In this document: positions 1 through 6,622 of the stretch, one piece after another
How the letters are laid out: every line of letters starts with the position of its first letter
How positions within the stretch are numbered: the stretch's first letter is position 1
Origin: Desulfuromonadales bacterium
Lineage (GTDB): Bacteria > Desulfobacterota > Desulfuromonadia > Desulfuromonadales > BM103
NCBI GenBank assembly: GCA_029859485.1
Contig: JAOUDB010000084.1
Span: 1-8,748 of the forward strand
Reading direction: 5' to 3'
Length of the DNA stretch: 8,748 nt
The notes under the pieces: generated by a model
What the model saw: only the letters and a program-made list of their open reading frames with translations
The model's database searches: none
Told to the model about the DNA's origin: nothing
Made by a program: the position numbers and the translations under genes

Positions 1-98
1 TGATCACTCCGATCGCCATGGATAAAGAGCTTCGCTTCGCAATCCGCGAAGGTGGCCGTACGGTTGGCGCCGGTGTCGTCAGCGAAATTGTCGAATAA
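1..98 (+). CDS. tuf: Elongation factor Tu, C-terminal end (partial at the 5' side)
   Basis: This is the last 31 codons of EF-Tu, the GTPase that carries aminoacyl-tRNA to the ribosomal A site in the cytoplasm. The visible peptide opens with [12 protein letters not shown] and continues with [13 protein letters not shown], the highly conserved end of beta-barrel domain III, followed by a short variable tail ending in IVE. The two bases before the first full codon (TG) fit the leucine normally found there. The gene ends in tandem stops, TAA TAA (96-101). The GTPase domain lies outside the window. Its position directly before rpsJ indicates the end of a str operon (rpsL-rpsG-fusA-tuf) that continues into the S10 genes. 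Many bacteria carry two tuf copies and this fragment cannot say which one it is. Identity is certain from the motif. Confidence 0.97.
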   Translation, partial: ITPIAMDKELRFAIREGGRTVGAGVVSEIVE

Positions 99-112
99 TA
101 AAGGACGAGATC

Positions 113-421
113 ATGCAGAGCCAGAAGATTCGTATTCGCCTTAAGGCGTATGACCACAAGCTGCTCGATCAGTCGGTCAATGAAATTGTCGACACAGCCA
201 AGCGCACAGGGGCTCGCATCGCCGGCCCGATTCCGTTGCCGACTGTGATCAACAAGTACTGTGTATTGCGTGGACCTCATGTCGATAAAAAGAGTCGTGA
301 GCAGTTCGAGATGCGTACACATAAGCGTCTGCTTGATATAGTCGAGCCGACACAGCAGACCGTTGATGCTCTAATGAAGCTTGACCTGTCAGCTGGTGTT
401 GACGTTGAGATCAAGCTGTAA
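113..421 (+). CDS. rpsJ: 30S ribosomal protein S10 (uS10)
   Basis: S10 sits in the head of the 30S subunit near the A site and also acts as NusE in transcription antitermination with NusB. The 102-residue product has the usual family length. The conserved extended loop is visible at about residues 43-60 (PTVINKY, then GPHVDKK), followed by the signature [19 protein letters not shown] at 62-80 and the C-terminal [10 protein letters not shown]56, V57 and D58 lie at the loop tip, where tetracycline-class resistance changes occur in other species; nothing here marks resistance. AAGGA at 101-105 is the SD, 7 bases before the ATG. The gene starts 14 bases after tuf and ends with TAA TAG in tandem (419-424). 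C50 and G54 differ from the residues I remember as most common (T and S), which is a minor variation. Confidence 0.98.
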   Translation: MQSQKIRIRLKAYDHKLLDQSVNEIVDTAKRTGARIAGPIPLPTVINKYCVLRGPHVDKKSREQFEMRTHKRLLDIVEPTQQTVDALMKLDLSAGVDVEIKL

Positions 422-442
422 TAGCGAAGTAAGGGTAAAGTA

Positions 443-1075
443 ATGATTCAGGGAATTTTGGGTAAAAAACTGGGCATGACCCAGGTCTTTGTCGCAGATG
501 GTCGCCGCATCCCGGTGACTGTTGTAGAGGCAGGCCCCTGTACCGTCGTGCAGAAGAAGACGGAATCCACTGATGGCTACAATGCTTTGCAGGTCGGTTT
601 CGAGGCCAAGAAGTCCCATCGCGTCAATAAACCGATGATGGGCCACTTCAAAAAAGCTGACCAGGGTGCGTTTGCTGCCCTTCGTGAGCTTGCCGCGGAC
701 AACGTTGATGAATATCAGGTTGGTGACCAGGTCACCTGCGACTCGGTCTTTAAGGCTGGTGATATTGTTGATGTAACCGGAACCAGCAAAGGTAAAGGCT
801 TTCAGGGCGTCATCAAGCGCTGGGGATTCTCCGGAGGTCGTGCAACACATGGCTCTAAATTTCATCGGGCCCCCGGTTCGATTGGAATGAGCGCATCGCC
901 AGCACGGGTCCACAGAGGAAAGAAGATGCCTGGCCAGATGGGTAACGCTCGTGTTACTCAGCAAAATCTGGAAATCGTGGAAGTTCGTGCCGATCAGAAT
1001 CTTATTCTGGTAAAGGGTGCGATCCCCGGGCCTAACCAAGGTCTTGTGCTGATTCGCAAGTGCGTCAAGGCTTAA
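443..1075 (+). CDS. rplC: 50S ribosomal protein L3 (uL3)
   Basis: L3 is an early-assembly protein that binds 23S rRNA near its 3' end and reaches the peptidyl-transferase centre with a long loop. The 210-residue product matches the usual length of about 209-215. It opens with [15 protein letters not shown], and the central basic extension carries the signature [15 protein letters not shown] (113-127), then [13 protein letters not shown] (136-148) and [10 protein letters not shown] (159-168). The residue after GSIG is M149, where E. coli has the glutamine methylated by PrmB, so that modification site is absent. The SD is AAGGG at 431-435, 7 bases before the ATG. The gap to rpsJ is 21 bases. 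A long open frame on the opposite strand is a shadow of this gene. Confidence 0.98.
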   Translation: MIQGILGKKLGMTQVFVADGRRIPVTVVEAGPCTVVQKKTESTDGYNALQVGFEAKKSHRVNKPMMGHFKKADQGAFAALRELAADNVDEYQVGDQVTCDSVFKAGDIVDVTGTSKGKGFQGVIKRWGFSGGRATHGSKFHRAPGSIGMSASPARVHRGKKMPGQMGNARVTQQNLEIVEVRADQNLILVKGAIPGPNQGLVLIRKCVKA

Positions 1076-1109
1076 GTGCTAATAGAAGTTTGAGTTCCGG
1101 AGTTTAGTT

Positions 1110-1733
1110 ATGGCAAAGATTGCTGTATTTGATATTGACCGTAAGCAGGTCTCTGAGCGGGATCTCGTTGACGAGGTGTTTAACGCTGACGTCAAAGAAT
1201 ACCTCCTGCATGATATGGTTCGCTACCAACTGGCCGCTCGTCGTCAGGGAACCGCCAAGGTCAAAGGCCGTGGTGAGGTTCGTGGTGGCGGTAAGAAACC
1301 ATTTCGCCAGAAAGGCACCGGTAATGCTCGTCAGGGCACGCCGACCGCGCCGAATCATGTTGGTGGTGGAGTTGCTTTTGGACCCACGCCTCGTGATTAC
1401 AAGTTCAAGCTGAATCGTAAGGTCAAGCAGTCTGCATTACGCAGCGCTCTCTCGGCCCGTTTCAAGGCTGAGTGTATGACGGTAGTCAATGCGCTTGACC
1501 TCGAAAAGATCAGCACCAAGAGTTTCGCTGAAGTCCTTGACCGTTTTGAGTTAAAGAAAGCTCTGATCGTTGTCGATGGTGAGAATGCGAAGCTGGAACT
1601 TTCCGCACGGAACCTGCCATTTGTTAAAGTACTGCGTGCTGAAGGCGTCAACGTTTACGACGTCCTGAAGTATCCCAACCTGGTTATGACTGAAGGTGCG
1701 GTCGACCAGATTGAAGGAGCGCTGGCAAAATGA
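1110..1733 (+). CDS. rplD: 50S ribosomal protein L4 (uL4)
   Basis: L4 has a globular domain on the 50S surface and a long loop that lines the peptide exit tunnel. The loop is clear at about residues 50-92, with [19 protein letters not shown] at 59-77. K63, the position changed in a classical E. coli macrolide-resistance mutant, is the wild-type lysine. The C-terminal half carries the conserved AARNL-like segment (here [11 protein letters not shown]) and ends in a short [10 protein letters not shown] helix. The 207-residue length is normal. GGAG at 1099-1102 is the SD, 7 bases before the ATG. In E. coli L4 represses its own operon through the S10 leader; that leader has no room between tuf and rpsJ here. 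The last four bases overlap the start of rplW. Confidence 0.97.
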   Translation: MAKIAVFDIDRKQVSERDLVDEVFNADVKEYLLHDMVRYQLAARRQGTAKVKGRGEVRGGGKKPFRQKGTGNARQGTPTAPNHVGGGVAFGPTPRDYKFKLNRKVKQSALRSALSARFKAECMTVVNALDLEKISTKSFAEVLDRFELKKALIVVDGENAKLELSARNLPFVKVLRAEGVNVYDVLKYPNLVMTEGAVDQIEGALAK

Positions 1734-2014
1734 AACCTTTACATCAGATTATCAGGAAGCCCCTGGTTACGGAAAAATCCAACCTGATGAAGGAAACCGG
1801 TAATGTTGTTGCTTTCGAGGTCGCAATGAGCAGCAATAAGGTTGAAATCAGGCAGGCTATTGAACGTGCTTTCGACGTTAAGGTGCAGGAAGTTCGCACC
1901 ATGATCGTTGCTGGAAAGACCAAGCGAGTTGGTCGTAGTTCTGGTAAACGTCCCAATGTCAAAAAGGCATATGTGACCTTGGCTGAAGGCACCATCGATT
2001 TTTTCGGTGTTTAG
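1730..2014 (+). CDS. rplW: 50S ribosomal protein L23 (uL23)
   Basis: L23 lies at the exit of the peptide tunnel and is the docking point for trigger factor and the signal recognition particle. The 94-residue protein has the family's usual size. Family marks are KPLVTEKSN (10-18), where E15 matches the trigger-factor contact glutamate E18 of E. coli L23, then [17 protein letters not shown] (36-52) and [15 protein letters not shown] near the end. The start codon overlaps the rplD stop as ATGA (1730-1733), which implies translational coupling. AAGGAG at 1714-1719, inside rplD, supplies the SD, 10 bases before the ATG. An ATG-initiated protein beginning [11 protein letters not shown] agrees with the family N-terminus. 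Confidence 0.97.
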   Translation: MKPLHQIIRKPLVTEKSNLMKETGNVVAFEVAMSSNKVEIRQAIERAFDVKVQEVRTMIVAGKTKRVGRSSGKRPNVKKAYVTLAEGTIDFFGV

Positions 2015-2047
2015 TAAGATTGATATCCATCTGACGGAGTAGTAATA

Positions 2048-2872
2048 ATGGGGATCAAAAAGTTTAAACCGACATCTGCGGGTCGCCGTCATATGACAGC
2101 CTCGACATTCGAGGAAGTTACGGCGTCAACCCCGGAAAAGTCACTGTTGGCTCCGCTCAGTAAATCTGGCGGTCGTAATAACACAGGTCGTATCACCAAG
2201 CGTCATACCGGTGGTGGTCACAAACGTAAGTACCGGATCATCGATTTTAAACGTGATAAGCGTGAGATTGCTGCCAAGGTTGCTACGATTGAGTATGACC
2301 CGAATCGTTCCGCTCGTATTGCTCTGTTGCACTACGTCGATGGTGAAAAGCGTTACATCCTGGCTCCGGTCGGTATAAACGTCGGTGATGTTATCATCGC
2401 CAGCGAGACTGCTGATATCGTGCCTGGCAATGCAATGCCGATTCGTGCGATCCCTCTCGGTACCTGGATCCACAACGTGGAGCTCAGAATCGGCAAGGGT
2501 GGCCAGCTGGCACGCAGTGCAGGAACTTATGCAATGCTCGCTGCCAAGGATGGCAAGTACGCTCAGTTACGACTGCCCTCCGGTGAAGTGCGACTGGTCT
2601 TGCAGGAATGCTGTGCAACGATTGGTCAGGTTGGCAATACAGACCATGAGAACATCAAGATTGGTAAGGCCGGTCGTAATCGCTGGTTGGGCAAGCGCCC
2701 TCAATCTCGTGGTGTTGCCATGAACCCTGTAGACCATCCGCATGGTGGTGGTGAAGGTAAGAGTTCGGGTGGCCGTCATCCTGTAACCCCATGGGGTGTT
2801 CCAACCAAGGGTTACAAGACGCGTTCTAACAAGCGGACGGATCGCTTCATTGTCCGCCGTCGGACCAAGTAA
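2048..2872 (+). CDS. rplB: 50S ribosomal protein L2 (uL2)
   Basis: L2 is the largest conserved 50S protein. It helps join the subunits and supports the peptidyl-transferase centre. The 274-residue length is standard (273 in E. coli). In order: the N-terminal KPTSAGRRH (7-15), [10 protein letters not shown] (41-50), the RNA-binding fold with [12 protein letters not shown] (83-94) and KRYILAP (101-107), [14 protein letters not shown] (149-162), and the signature [14 protein letters not shown] (225-238). H230 in that motif corresponds to the functionally important H229 of E. coli. The basic tail ends in RRRTK. GGAG at 2036-2039 is the SD. The gap to rplW is 33 bases and contains no hairpin that I could recognise. 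An adjacent cysteine pair (C188, C189) is unlikely to be a metal site because no partner pair is present. Confidence 0.98.
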   Translation: MGIKKFKPTSAGRRHMTASTFEEVTASTPEKSLLAPLSKSGGRNNTGRITKRHTGGGHKRKYRIIDFKRDKREIAAKVATIEYDPNRSARIALLHYVDGEKRYILAPVGINVGDVIIASETADIVPGNAMPIRAIPLGTWIHNVELRIGKGGQLARSAGTYAMLAAKDGKYAQLRLPSGEVRLVLQECCATIGQVGNTDHENIKIGKAGRNRWLGKRPQSRGVAMNPVDHPHGGGEGKSSGGRHPVTPWGVPTKGYKTRSNKRTDRFIVRRRTK

Positions 2873-2879
2873 GAGAAAT

Positions 2880-2884
2880 AGGAG
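2880..2884 (+). promoter_or_regulatory. Shine-Dalgarno of rpsS, supports a GTG start
   Basis: AGGAG ends 6 bases before the GTG at 2891. No ATG lies near that position in frame, and the GTG gives the family N-terminus (ARSIKKGPY), so the site fixes the GTG as start. Confidence 0.8.
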
Positions 2885-2890
2885 ACGACC

Positions 2891-3166
2891 GTGGCAAGAT
2901 CGATTAAAAAAGGCCCTTATATTGAGGGCAGCCTGATGCGTAAAGTCGAAAATGTTAGTGATGGCAGTGCTCACAAAGTGATCAAGACCTGGTCGCGACG
3001 TTCCACCATCCATCCTGATTTTGTCGGTATGACCTTTGCCGTGCATAACGGTAAAAAGTTCATTCCGGTCTTCGTGTCCGAGAATATGGTCGGTCACAAG
3101 CTTGGTGAATTTTCGCCAACCAGGACCTACTATGGTCACGGTTCGGATCGGAAAAAGAAGAAGTAA
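2891..3166 (+). CDS. rpsS: 30S ribosomal protein S19 (uS19), GTG start
   Basis: S19 forms a complex with S13 in the head of the 30S subunit, near the A-site tRNA and the bridge to the large subunit. The 91-residue product matches the family's 90-95. Visible marks are the N-terminal ARSIKKGPY (2-10), [14 protein letters not shown] (33-46), the signature [10 protein letters not shown] (51-60), and [19 protein letters not shown] (66-84), followed by a basic tail of five lysines. The start is GTG. It is supported by AGGAG just upstream and by the near-invariant second-residue sequence. It follows rplB by 18 bases and precedes rplV by 24, as in the canonical S10 operon. Confidence 0.98.
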   Translation: MARSIKKGPYIEGSLMRKVENVSDGSAHKVIKTWSRRSTIHPDFVGMTFAVHNGKKFIPVFVSENMVGHKLGEFSPTRTYYGHGSDRKKKK

Positions 3167-3190
3167 TCATTAGCTGAGGAGTACCAGCGC

Positions 3191-3523
3191 ATGGAAACAA
3201 GTGCGAAATTAAAATCTGTTCGCCTGTCACCACAAAAGACACGTCTGGTCGTGGACATGGTTCGCGGCAAGGCTGTACAGGAAGCCCTTAATATTCTGAA
3301 GTTTTCGCCCCAACGCCCGGCGGATGTTGTTGCCAAGCTTGTGCGTTCGGCGGTAGCCAATGCGGAGCAAAAGGGTATTGAGGATGTTGACCGGCTTTTT
3401 GTTAAGGCTGTGTTTGTAGACCAGGGTCCCGTCCTGAAGCGCTTTATGCCCCGCGCTCAAGGCCGTGCGACGAAGATTCGTAAGCCGACCAGCCACATTA
3501 CGGTGGTCCTGGACGAGAAGTAA
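3191..3523 (+). CDS. rplV: 50S ribosomal protein L22 (uL22)
   Basis: L22 has a globular domain at the exit-tunnel mouth and a beta-hairpin loop that, with L4, forms the tunnel constriction. The 110-residue length is normal. The start SAKLKSVRLSPQKTRLV (4-20) and the middle SAVANAEQKG (53-62) are family features. The tunnel loop lies at about residues 80-98 and contains VLKRFMPRAQGRATKIRK; it is complete, without the deletions or insertions seen in macrolide-resistant mutants. GAGGAG at 3176-3181 is the SD, 9 bases before the ATG. The stop codon at 3521-3523 abuts a small hairpin that includes part of the rpsC SD, so finishing rplV translation may help to open rpsC. Confidence 0.98.
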   Translation: METSAKLKSVRLSPQKTRLVVDMVRGKAVQEALNILKFSPQRPADVVAKLVRSAVANAEQKGIEDVDRLFVKAVFVDQGPVLKRFMPRAQGRATKIRKPTSHITVVLDEK

Positions 3524-3524
3524 C

Positions 3525-3538
3525 CACCTGAGGAGGTG
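3525..3538 (+). promoter_or_regulatory. Shine-Dalgarno of rpsC inside a small hairpin
   Basis: The SD AGGAGG (3531-3536) is near perfect and ends 7 bases before the TTG start of rpsC. It lies within the inverted repeat CACCT-GAGG-AGGTG: five base pairs (3525-3529 with 3534-3538) and a four-base loop. Half the SD would be in the stem and half in the loop. The hairpin begins one base after the rplV stop codon. The pairing is seen directly; a regulatory role is inference. Confidence 0.55.
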
Positions 3539-3543
3539 TAGTT

Positions 3544-4188
3544 TTGGGTCAGAAAGTTCATCCAATAGGGTTTCGCCTAGGCATAATCCGGACATGGGAA
3601 TCAAACTGGTACGCGGAGAAGGATTACGCTCAGTTGTTACACGAGGATCTCAAGTTACGAGATTACTTGAAAGAGCGCCTGCACCACGCTGGCATTTCCA
3701 AAGTTGAGATCGAGCGTGCTGCTGGTAAGGCCAAGATTAATATCTTTGCTGCGCGCCCCGGTATCATCATCGGTAAAAAAGGTTCCGAAGTTGAAGCTCT
3801 TAAAAAGGAACTGGCCAAGCTGACTGACAAAGAGGTCTTTATCAATATACAGGAAGTTCGCAAGCCTGAGATTGATGCCCAGTTGGTCGCTGAGAACGTC
3901 GCTCTTCAACTGGTAAGACGGGTTGCTTTCCGTCGCGCTATGAAGAAGGCCGTCACCCAGTCTCTTAAATTTGGTGCTCAAGGGATCAAAATTGAATGTT
4001 CCGGCCGTCTCGGTGGCGCTGAGATGAGTCGCCGCGAGTGGTATCGTGAAGGCCGAGTGCCTCTTCACACCTTGCGCGCAGATATCGATTACGGGTTTGC
4101 TGAAGCCAAGACAACATACGGCATCATCGGTGTTAAAGTCCTTATTTTTAAGGGCGAGATCTTGGGTTCCAAAGACCAGCAGAAGTAA
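3544..4188 (+). CDS. rpsC: 30S ribosomal protein S3 (uS3), TTG start
   Basis: S3 is in the 30S head at the mRNA entry channel and, with S4 and S5, unwinds structured mRNA. The 214-residue protein has the family fold: N-terminal [13 protein letters not shown] (2-14), a type II KH domain with the RNA-binding loop GIIIGKKG (73-80), and the C-terminal domain with FRRAMKKA (129-136), which holds the basic residues linked to helicase activity in E. coli. [18 protein letters not shown] and [13 protein letters not shown] follow. It lacks the long lysine-rich tail of E. coli S3, as many bacteria do. The start is TTG. No ATG or GTG gives the family N-terminus, and AGGAGG sits 7 bases upstream. The rplV gap is 20 bases. 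Confidence 0.97.
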   Translation: MGQKVHPIGFRLGIIRTWESNWYAEKDYAQLLHEDLKLRDYLKERLHHAGISKVEIERAAGKAKINIFAARPGIIIGKKGSEVEALKKELAKLTDKEVFINIQEVRKPEIDAQLVAENVALQLVRRVAFRRAMKKAVTQSLKFGAQGIKIECSGRLGGAEMSRREWYREGRVPLHTLRADIDYGFAEAKTTYGIIGVKVLIFKGEILGSKDQQK

Positions 4189-4213
4189 GTAACAGGTCAG
4201 GAGTTTATTCGTC

Positions 4214-4639
4214 ATGTTAATGCCTAAAAAGGTTAAGCATAGAAAAACATTTAAGGGCCGGATGAAGGGTGCTGCCCGTGGTGGCACGGATCTCAACTTC
4301 GGAGATTTTGGCCTTCAAGCAGTTGACTGCGGTTGGTTGTCTGCACGACAGATCGAGGCTGCTCGTCGTGCCATGACACGTTATATCAAACGTGGTGGCC
4401 AGATTTGGATTCGCTGCTTCCCCGACAAGTCGTTAACCCGCAAGCCTGCTGAGACCCGTATGGGTAAAGGTAAGGGTTCTCCAGACAGTTGGGTATGCGT
4501 GGTACGTCCGGGAATGATCCTCTATGAAATGCAAGGTGTTGATGAGGAAACGGCACGCGAAGCGTTCCGTCTCGCAGCACATAAACTACCAATGAAGACC
4601 AAGATCGTGGTTCGTGAGGAGGCCGGTCATGAAGCCTGA
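4214..4639 (+). CDS. rplP: 50S ribosomal protein L16 (uL16)
   Basis: L16 is a late-assembly protein beside the A-site tRNA elbow and the peptidyl-transferase centre. The 141-residue product is close to the usual 136-144. Landmarks are [19 protein letters not shown] (1-19), [13 protein letters not shown] (60-72), the signature [14 protein letters not shown] (81-94) and RPGMILYEM (98-106). R82 in the signature is the arginine hydroxylated by RoxA in E. coli; whether it is modified here cannot be seen. Two in-frame ATGs exist (4214 and 4220). I chose the first because the family usually begins MLMPKK and because AGGAG at 4199-4203 is 10 bases upstream of it. The last 11 bases overlap rpmC. Confidence 0.97.
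   Translation: MLMPKKVKHRKTFKGRMKGAARGGTDLNFGDFGLQAVDCGWLSARQIEAARRAMTRYIKRGGQIWIRCFPDKSLTRKPAETRMGKGKGSPDSWVCVVRPGMILYEMQGVDEETAREAFRLAAHKLPMKTKIVVREEAGHEA
4616..4622 (+). promoter_or_regulatory. Shine-Dalgarno of rpmC, inside the end of rplP
   Basis: GAGGAGG ends 6 bases before the ATG at 4629. It decides the rpmC start: a GTG at 4614 is in frame, but it overlaps this site and would add five residues (starting MRRPV) not typical of L29. Confidence 0.85.
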
Positions 4640-4817
4640 GGAACTGCGCAGTAAATCTGCCGAAGAATTGAATGCAGCGGTTGCAGATTTGAACCAGGAG
4701 TTGTTCAACTTAAAGTTTCAACTGCACACCGGACATCTGGAAAACACCTCTCGTATCCCACAGGTACGTAAGGAAATTGCCAGGATCAAAACTGTCCTTC
4801 AGCAGAAGAACAGCTAA
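4629..4817 (+). CDS. rpmC: 50S ribosomal protein L29 (uL29)
   Basis: L29 is a small two-helix protein at the exit-tunnel rim next to L23, contributing to the surface where chaperones and targeting factors bind. The 62-residue product matches the family. It starts [14 protein letters not shown], has the central [19 protein letters not shown] (21-39) with the family signature, and a second helix [15 protein letters not shown] (43-57). I place the start at the ATG at 4629 rather than at the in-frame GTG at 4614, because of the strong SD between them and the family N-terminus. It overlaps rplP by 11 bases, so its translation is probably coupled to that of L16. Confidence 0.96.
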   Translation: MKPEELRSKSAEELNAAVADLNQELFNLKFQLHTGHLENTSRIPQVRKEIARIKTVLQQKNS

Positions 4818-4838
4818 TCCGATCGGAAGAGGACGGCA

Positions 4839-5105
4839 ATGACGAAAGAACGCGGAAATAAGAAGTTAATGGTTGGGGTTGTCATTAGTGACAAAATGGA
4901 TAAGACCGTTGTTGTAAAGGTCGATGACATTGTCAAGCACCCTGTCTACATGAAATACATCAAGCGCAACGCCACCTATAAAGCACATGACGAGAACAAT
5001 GATTGTGCTGCCGGCGACAAAGTCCTGATCGTTGAATCAAGACCCTTGTCGAAGGACAAGCGGTGGCGGGTTCGCGAAATTCTTCAAAAGAACGTTAGCG
5101 TTTAG
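4839..5105 (+). CDS. rpsQ: 30S ribosomal protein S17 (uS17)
   Basis: S17 is a primary 16S rRNA binder in the 30S body with an OB fold. The 88-residue length is normal. The first strands read [19 protein letters not shown] (10-28) and the PROSITE-type signature [13 protein letters not shown] is at 59-71, followed by [11 protein letters not shown]. The SD is AGAGGA (4828-4833), 5 bases before the ATG. This is the last gene of the classical S10 operon. Its TAG stop at 5103-5105 is part of the SD of rplN, so no terminator or spc promoter separates the two blocks. Confidence 0.97.
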   Translation: MTKERGNKKLMVGVVISDKMDKTVVVKVDDIVKHPVYMKYIKRNATYKAHDENNDCAAGDKVLIVESRPLSKDKRWRVREILQKNVSV

Positions 5106-5108
5106 GAG
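5104..5108 (+). promoter_or_regulatory. Shine-Dalgarno of rplN overlapping the rpsQ stop codon
   Basis: AGGAG shares its first two bases with the rpsQ TAG stop and ends 9 bases before the rplN ATG. A ribosome ending rpsQ would be placed on the next SD, which favours re-initiation. Confidence 0.8.
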
Positions 5109-5117
5109 ACACTGGCC

Positions 5118-5486
5118 ATGATTCAGATGCAATCAACACTTTCTGTTGCAGATAACTCCGGTGCCCGGAAGCTCTGCTGCATTAAGGTTCTTGGCGGGTC
5201 CAAGCGCAAGTATGCAGGTATTGGCGACATTATCGTCTGCTCTGTTAAAGAGGCGATGCCCAATTCGAAGGTTAAGAAGGGCGATGTTGTCCGTGCTGTC
5301 ATTGTGCGCACCGCAAAAGAGGTGAACCGTCCAGACGGTTCTTATATTCGGTTCGATGTAAACTCTGCAGTGGTTGTTAGCGCTGCCGGAGAGCCGGTCG
5401 GTACACGTATTTTCGGGCCTGTTGCTCGTGAGCTGCGTGCCAAGCGGTTTATGAAAATCGTTTCACTGGCCCCTGAGGTCCTTTAA
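5118..5486 (+). CDS. rplN: 50S ribosomal protein L14 (uL14)
   Basis: L14 is a beta-barrel protein on the 50S interface that forms an intersubunit bridge and is the target of the silencing factor RsfS. The 122-residue length is exactly the usual one. Visible features are [19 protein letters not shown] (9-27), [13 protein letters not shown] (36-48), [15 protein letters not shown] (51-65), [10 protein letters not shown] (71-80) and the C-terminal [16 protein letters not shown] (92-107) ending SLAPEVL. T97 and R98 lie in the region that RsfS contacts in known structures. This gene opens the spc block in E. coli; here it follows rpsQ by only 12 bases, so it has no room for its own promoter. Confidence 0.98.
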   Translation: MIQMQSTLSVADNSGARKLCCIKVLGGSKRKYAGIGDIIVCSVKEAMPNSKVKKGDVVRAVIVRTAKEVNRPDGSYIRFDVNSAVVVSAAGEPVGTRIFGPVARELRAKRFMKIVSLAPEVL

Positions 5487-5504
5487 GCTGGGAGTAAATT
5501 AGTC

Positions 5505-5834
5505 ATGGCAGTCACAAAACTCCATGTGAAAAAAGATGACCTGGTAATGATCGTTGCCGGGAAAGACAAAGGCAAGAGCGGCAAGGTTCTTCGCGTTCTT
5601 CCAGAGAAAGAGCGGGTTGTGGTGGAAAACCTCAACCTGATCAAGCGTCATACTCGTCCGTCTCAGACCAATAATGAGGGTGGAATCATCGAGAAAGAGG
5701 CGCCTATTGCTATCTCCAATGTCCAGTTGCTGTGCCCAGGGTGTAGCAAACCGGCGCGCACTGGCATTAAGGCTCTTGAAGATGGTAACAAAGTTCGCTT
5801 CTGCAAGAAGTGTAACGAGATTGTGAATAATTAA
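5505..5834 (+). CDS. rplX: 50S ribosomal protein L24 (uL24) with C-terminal zinc ribbon
   Basis: L24 binds the 5' domain of 23S rRNA, starts 50S assembly and lies near the tunnel exit. The KOW motif occupies about residues 10-37 ([20 protein letters not shown]), followed by the conserved ENLNLIKRH (41-49). The C-terminal part has C77-P-G-C80 and C100-K-K-C103, two CXXC pairs that should bind one zinc ion. This zinc-ribbon form is known in many bacteria (Clostridia, Thermotogae, Deltaproteobacteria) but not in E. coli L24. The 109-residue length is normal for this form. GGGAG at 5490-5494 is the SD, 10 bases before the ATG. The gap to rplE is only 11 bases. Confidence 0.97.
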   Translation: MAVTKLHVKKDDLVMIVAGKDKGKSGKVLRVLPEKERVVVENLNLIKRHTRPSQTNNEGGIIEKEAPIAISNVQLLCPGCSKPARTGIKALEDGNKVRFCKKCNEIVNN

Positions 5835-5845
5835 CGGAGTTTTTC

Positions 5846-6400
5846 ATGGCAAGGCTCAAGGAAATATATCAGAACGAGCTGGTTCCCAAGTTAAAAGAGG
5901 AACTACAGCTTAAGAATGTGATGGAAGTTCCACGTGTTGAGAAGGTCGTTGTTAATATGGGCCTTGGCGAAGCGATCCAGAATGTCAAAATTCTTGAATC
6001 AGCTGTCGAGGAAATGTCCCGTATTACCGGTCAGAAGGCCGTTATCACACGTGCTAAGAAATCTATCGCTCAGTTCAAGTTGCGTGAAGAGATGCCTATC
6101 GGCGTCATGGTTACGCTTCGTCGTGATCGTGCCTACGAGTTCCTTGATCGCCTGATCAATGTTGCTCTGCCTCGCGTAAGGGACTTTAAGGGTGTTTCCG
6201 CCAAGGCTTTTGATGGCCGTGGTAACTACACTCTCGGTATTCGTGAGCAGTTAATCTTCCCCGAGATCGATATTGAAGAAATTGACAAGATCAAGGGAAT
6301 GAACGTGACGATCGTCACTTCGGCACGTACCGATGAAGAAGGTCGTGCACTGCTTACCGGAATGGGCATGCCTTTCCGGAAACAGAATGTAGCAGCTTAG
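5846..6400 (+). CDS. rplE: 50S ribosomal protein L5 (uL5)
   Basis: L5 binds 5S rRNA with L18 and reaches towards P-site tRNA and S13 across the central protuberance. The 184-residue product is about five residues longer than the common 179, because of a short tail (KQNVAA) after the usual end MPFR. Marks are [16 protein letters not shown] (1-16), [16 protein letters not shown] (28-43), the tRNA-side loop with [17 protein letters not shown] (70-86), [13 protein letters not shown] (91-103), and [19 protein letters not shown] (114-132). GGAG at 5836-5839 is the SD, 6 bases before the ATG. Codons 5-14 can form a stem-loop at the place where S8 binds the spc mRNA in E. coli. Confidence 0.98.
   Translation: MARLKEIYQNELVPKLKEELQLKNVMEVPRVEKVVVNMGLGEAIQNVKILESAVEEMSRITGQKAVITRAKKSIAQFKLREEMPIGVMVTLRRDRAYEFLDRLINVALPRVRDFKGVSAKAFDGRGNYTLGIREQLIFPEIDIEEIDKIKGMNVTIVTSARTDEEGRALLTGMGMPFRKQNVAA
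5860..5886 (+). promoter_or_regulatory. Possible stem-loop at the start of rplE (S8-site position)
   Basis: ATCAG (5868-5872) can pair with CTGGT (5879-5883) around the loop AACGAG. A lower GGA/TCC stem (5860-5862 with 5884-5886) is separated by five unpaired bases on the 5' side. E. coli S8 represses the spc operon by binding a bulged stem-loop in the first codons of L5. The position matches, but I could not show the conserved S8 core, so this is tentative. Confidence 0.25.
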
Positions 6401-6401
6401 C

Positions 6402-6406
6402 GGAGG
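6402..6406 (+). promoter_or_regulatory. Shine-Dalgarno of rpsN, supports a GTG start
   Basis: GGAGG ends 6 bases before the GTG at 6413 and begins 2 bases after the rplE stop. The GTG gives [12 protein letters not shown], the family N-terminus. The next in-frame ATG (6428) would remove these basic residues and has no comparable site. Confidence 0.8.
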
Positions 6407-6412
6407 AATCTC

Positions 6413-6598
6413 GTGGCAAAGAAATCAATGCGCATTAAGGCTTCACGGCCTCAAAAGTTTGGCGTAAGACAGTATAACCGTTGTCCGATCTGTGGTCGGC
6501 CACGTGCTTACTATCGTAAATTTGATATGTGCAGAATTTGTCTGCGCAAGCTGGCGTCTGAAGGCAAGCTTCCAGGCGTAATTAAGTCCAGCTGGTAA
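6413..6598 (+). CDS. rpsN: 30S ribosomal protein S14, zinc-binding short form (uS14), GTG start
   Basis: S14 is in the 30S head near S3, S10 and S19 and is required for late assembly. At 61 residues this is the short (type Z) form. C24-P-I-C27 and C40-R-I-C43 form the CXXC-X12-CXXC zinc site, and [20 protein letters not shown] fits the family. Gammaproteobacteria instead carry a form of about 101 residues without cysteines. The remainder, [15 protein letters not shown], is the conserved C-terminus ending in SW. The start is GTG, supported by GGAGG upstream. It is placed between L5 and S8, as in the standard spc order. Some bacteria carry a second, cysteine-free S14 made under zinc shortage; the window cannot show this. 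Confidence 0.98.
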   Translation: MAKKSMRIKASRPQKFGVRQYNRCPICGRPRAYYRKFDMCRICLRKLASEGKLPGVIKSSW

Positions 6599-6622
6599 TT
6601 GGTTAATTAAGGAGCAGTATTC

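Noticed and set aside
389..1039. Open frame of 216 codons on the - strand opposite rplC
   Set aside because: It lies wholly opposite a certain L3 gene, shows no recognisable family or motif, and such antisense frames are common opposite genes with strong codon bias.
2567..3139. Open frame of 190 codons on the - strand opposite rplB and rpsS
   Set aside because: Spans two certain ribosomal genes and shows no independent coding signal that I can recognise.
3655..4296. Open frame of 213 codons on the - strand opposite rpsC and the start of rplP
   Set aside because: It crosses a gene boundary on the other strand, has no recognisable domain, and is explained as a shadow of S3 and L16 coding sequence.
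6596..6609. TAATT-GGTT-AATTA inverted repeat at the rpsN stop, as a possible terminator
   Set aside because: Only five A-T pairs with no G-C and no following run of T. It is too weak to stop transcription, and rpsH follows at once.
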